The translations under genes and the position numbers were made by a program. A stretch of 6,184 nt of DNA from Verrucomicrobiota bacterium (GTDB taxonomy: Bacteria > Verrucomicrobiota > Verrucomicrobiia > Chthoniobacterales > UBA10450): NCBI GenBank assembly GCA_003218345.1, contig QHNF01000126.1, forward strand, positions 1-6,184, in the 5' to 3' direction. Below the pieces are notes generated by a model. That model saw only the letters and a program-made list of their open reading frames with translations, was not told where the DNA came from and ran no database searches. The first letter of the stretch is position 1. Every line of letters begins with the position of its first letter. This document shows, piece by piece, positions 5,029-6,184 of this stretch.

Positions 5029-5955
5029 CTACACGCCGTCTGTGGACGAGTTATATCCTTTGCCGCGGACCGCGAATTCCACTGGCTCAGTGTCATGCAG
5101 GCGACCGTAATCGACGGTGAGTCTGCCGCCGCCGTGCTCGGTATAAATTTCGACGAAACGTTCGCCGAATCGAATATCGCGCCAAGTGTAATCCTTTTGG
5201 GTTTGCACGGCGGCCGCAATGACTGGATCGATTCCGACCACCGAGACAATAAAGAGGACCCGGCTGGATTCGAGCGACTCGGGAGTTGCACCAAACAGCG
5301 GACTCGTTTCATCGATCGTGTGTCGCAAAGTTAAGGCCGCCGGAAAAACTGCGAGCCGATCGAAATGTAATTTCAAAACGTAAAAATACCTGAAATCGCC
5401 GCCCTCAAGCAACGGTTCGTCGCGCGAAAACATGATCCGAAACTTGGCTTCGACCATGCTGTGCTGATTTTCATTTCCTATGCGCACCATCAATGTCGGC
5501 TTTCCATTTAATGGCGCGATCACAATTGATTTGCTGAAGAGAACGCGCGCAATCGGTCGCGAAAAACGGACAAAGATCAGGCCAGTCATGACCGCGAGCA
5601 AAAAGATGCCGCTCATGATTTCAATGGTAGTAACGATGTGGCCATAGAGTGTTTGCGGATACATATGGCCGTAGCCCACCGTGGCCAGAGTTTGCACGCT
5701 GAAAAAGAAGCAATCAAAAAACCAATGCCCACCAGTGCTGCCGGCGATACTTTTTTGCTGGAGACTATAAAGCGCGGCGAAAAGAAGATTGAGTGCGACA
5801 TAAAGAATGGCGACGAACGCGGCGAATTGTGGCCATCGTAAACCAAGCAGCCAGCGATAGACGTCGCGCCATCTCCATGCGTCGGTATTGACTTTGACGA
5901 ACTCGACCTGGCCAGCACGGACGGAAACGGGAGTAGGTTTCCTCTTCATGTTCAT
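5029..5955 (-). CDS. Inward-rectifier-type potassium channel (KirBac family)
   Basis: This 308-aa inner-membrane K+ channel subunit is expected to act as a tetramer. In order: an N-terminal amphipathic slide-helix region (DVYRWLLGLRWPQF, 31-44); TM1 about 43-66; a pore helix (DCFFFSVQTLA, 81-91); the selectivity filter TVGYG (92-96); TM2 about 106-131 containing Glu112; then FSRPIARVLFSKSIVIAPLN (131-150), the typical entry into the cytoplasmic immunoglobulin-like Kir domain. Later family landmarks are PTLMVRIGNE (153-162), HTIDETSPLFG (212-222), RDIRFGERFVEIY (259-271) and LTVDYGRLHDTEP (279-291). Length and all domains are complete, so the channel is probably functional. Start ATG 5955 is used; ATG 5949 is an alternative two codons in. 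Neither has a strong Shine-Dalgarno. The gene begins 14 nt after the stop of the upstream hydrolase gene, so translation may be coupled. Confidence 0.95.
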   Translation of the reverse strand: MNMKRKPTPVSVRAGQVEFVKVNTDAWRWRDVYRWLLGLRWPQFAAFVAILYVALNLLFAALYSLQQKSIAGSTGGHWFFDCFFFSVQTLATVGYGHMYPQTLYGHIVTTIEIMSGIFLLAVMTGLIFVRFSRPIARVLFSKSIVIAPLNGKPTLMVRIGNENQHSMVEAKFRIMFSRDEPLLEGGDFRYFYVLKLHFDRLAVFPAALTLRHTIDETSPLFGATPESLESSRVLFIVSVVGIDPVIAAAVQTQKDYTWRDIRFGERFVEIYTEHGGGRLTVDYGRLHDTEPVEFAVRGKGYNSSTDGV

Positions 5956-5969
5956 TTTTCAATCTGCGA

Positions 5970-6184
5970 TCAACTGTAATTGTCAACAAACTCAGCGATG
6001 GCCCCAAAAATCCTGTTATCCATATCGTCCTGGGTCTGCCCGCTCGCCTGGAACTGCCGCTTAGGTACGCGCAGGGAATGGTCGCCGCCTACAACGACAT
6101 GCAAAAAATTCGGCGCCTTCATTTCGGAACGCACGGGCTGGAGGAAATCGAGCGGGCAAAGAGAATCGCGCGTGCCTTGCACAA
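5970..6184 (-). CDS. Alpha/beta hydrolase (dienelactone hydrolase / TEX30-like), C-terminal part
   Basis: This is the last 70 or so residues of an alpha/beta-fold hydrolase whose 5' part lies beyond the right edge of the window. The frame is open to the edge, and the GTG at 6182 encodes an internal Val (VQGTRDS), not a start. VQGTRDSLCPLD supplies the catalytic-acid Asp of the Ser-Asp-His triad, and VVVGGDHSLRV supplies the catalytic His. RQFQASGQTQDDMDNRIFGA and the final helix IAEFVDNY follow before TGA 5970-5972. The GTRD...GGDHS pairing and the closing helix match the KANL3/TEX30-like or dienelactone-hydrolase-like group of small hydrolases. The nucleophile Ser is outside the window. The substrate is unknown. 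It is co-directional with and 14 nt upstream of the potassium channel gene. Confidence 0.88.
   Translation of the reverse strand, partial: VQGTRDSLCPLDFLQPVRSEMKAPNFLHVVVGGDHSLRVPKRQFQASGQTQDDMDNRIFGAIAEFVDNYS

Noticed and set aside
4999..5334. Plus-strand open frame of 111 codons near the right end
   Set aside because: It overlaps the 3' part of the potassium channel gene in antisense and shows no domain features.
1..6184. CRISPR array, tRNA or rRNA gene, transposase, phage or defence system
   Set aside because: No regularly spaced direct repeats, no tRNA-like cloverleaf, no recognisable mobile-element or defence protein motifs on either strand.

Overview
This window of about 6.2 kb comes from a bacterial chromosome of moderate GC content. 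The gene set looks like a soil bacterium of the Verrucomicrobiota or Acidobacteriota type: a KirBac potassium channel, a GYD-domain protein, a stand-alone HD phosphohydrolase and an exported metallo-beta-lactamase-fold protein. The intergenic hairpin unit of the ACAGGCAAGATGCCTGT kind at about 397-454 resembles repeats I associate with Verrucomicrobiota. The taxonomic placement is an inference, not a measurement.

Layout. (1) 1-2022, plus strand: the 3' end of an aldo/keto reductase gene, a compact stem-loop cluster, a SpoT/MESH1-like HD hydrolase gene, and an exported RNase Z-like MBL-fold hydrolase gene. The last two overlap by 17 nt and are probably co-transcribed. (2) 1980-3078, plus strand: a small exported protein of unknown function (136 aa) and a degenerate tandem second copy. 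The duplicated unit starts inside the 3' end of the MBL gene, and the second copy is broken by a one-base frameshift. (3) 3228-3521, minus strand: a GYD-domain protein with a strong ribosome binding site. (4) 3777-4930, plus strand: a decaying stretch. It holds a GlxA-type (DJ-1/PfpI plus AraC helix-turn-helix) regulator with a frameshift and internal stops, then a remnant of a small membrane-protein gene. (5) 5029-6184, minus strand: the 3' end of an alpha/beta hydrolase gene followed after 14 nt by an intact inward-rectifier-type potassium channel gene.

The intact genes do not form one obvious pathway. Nothing here amounts to a clearly new multi-gene system. The most notable signals are the hairpin cluster abutting the HD gene start, the tandem duplication that captured the end of its neighbour, and the concentration of broken genes between about 2.6 and 4.95 kb. 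The frameshifts could in principle be assembly errors, but the regulator also has two in-frame stops and extra sequence, which points to real decay there.
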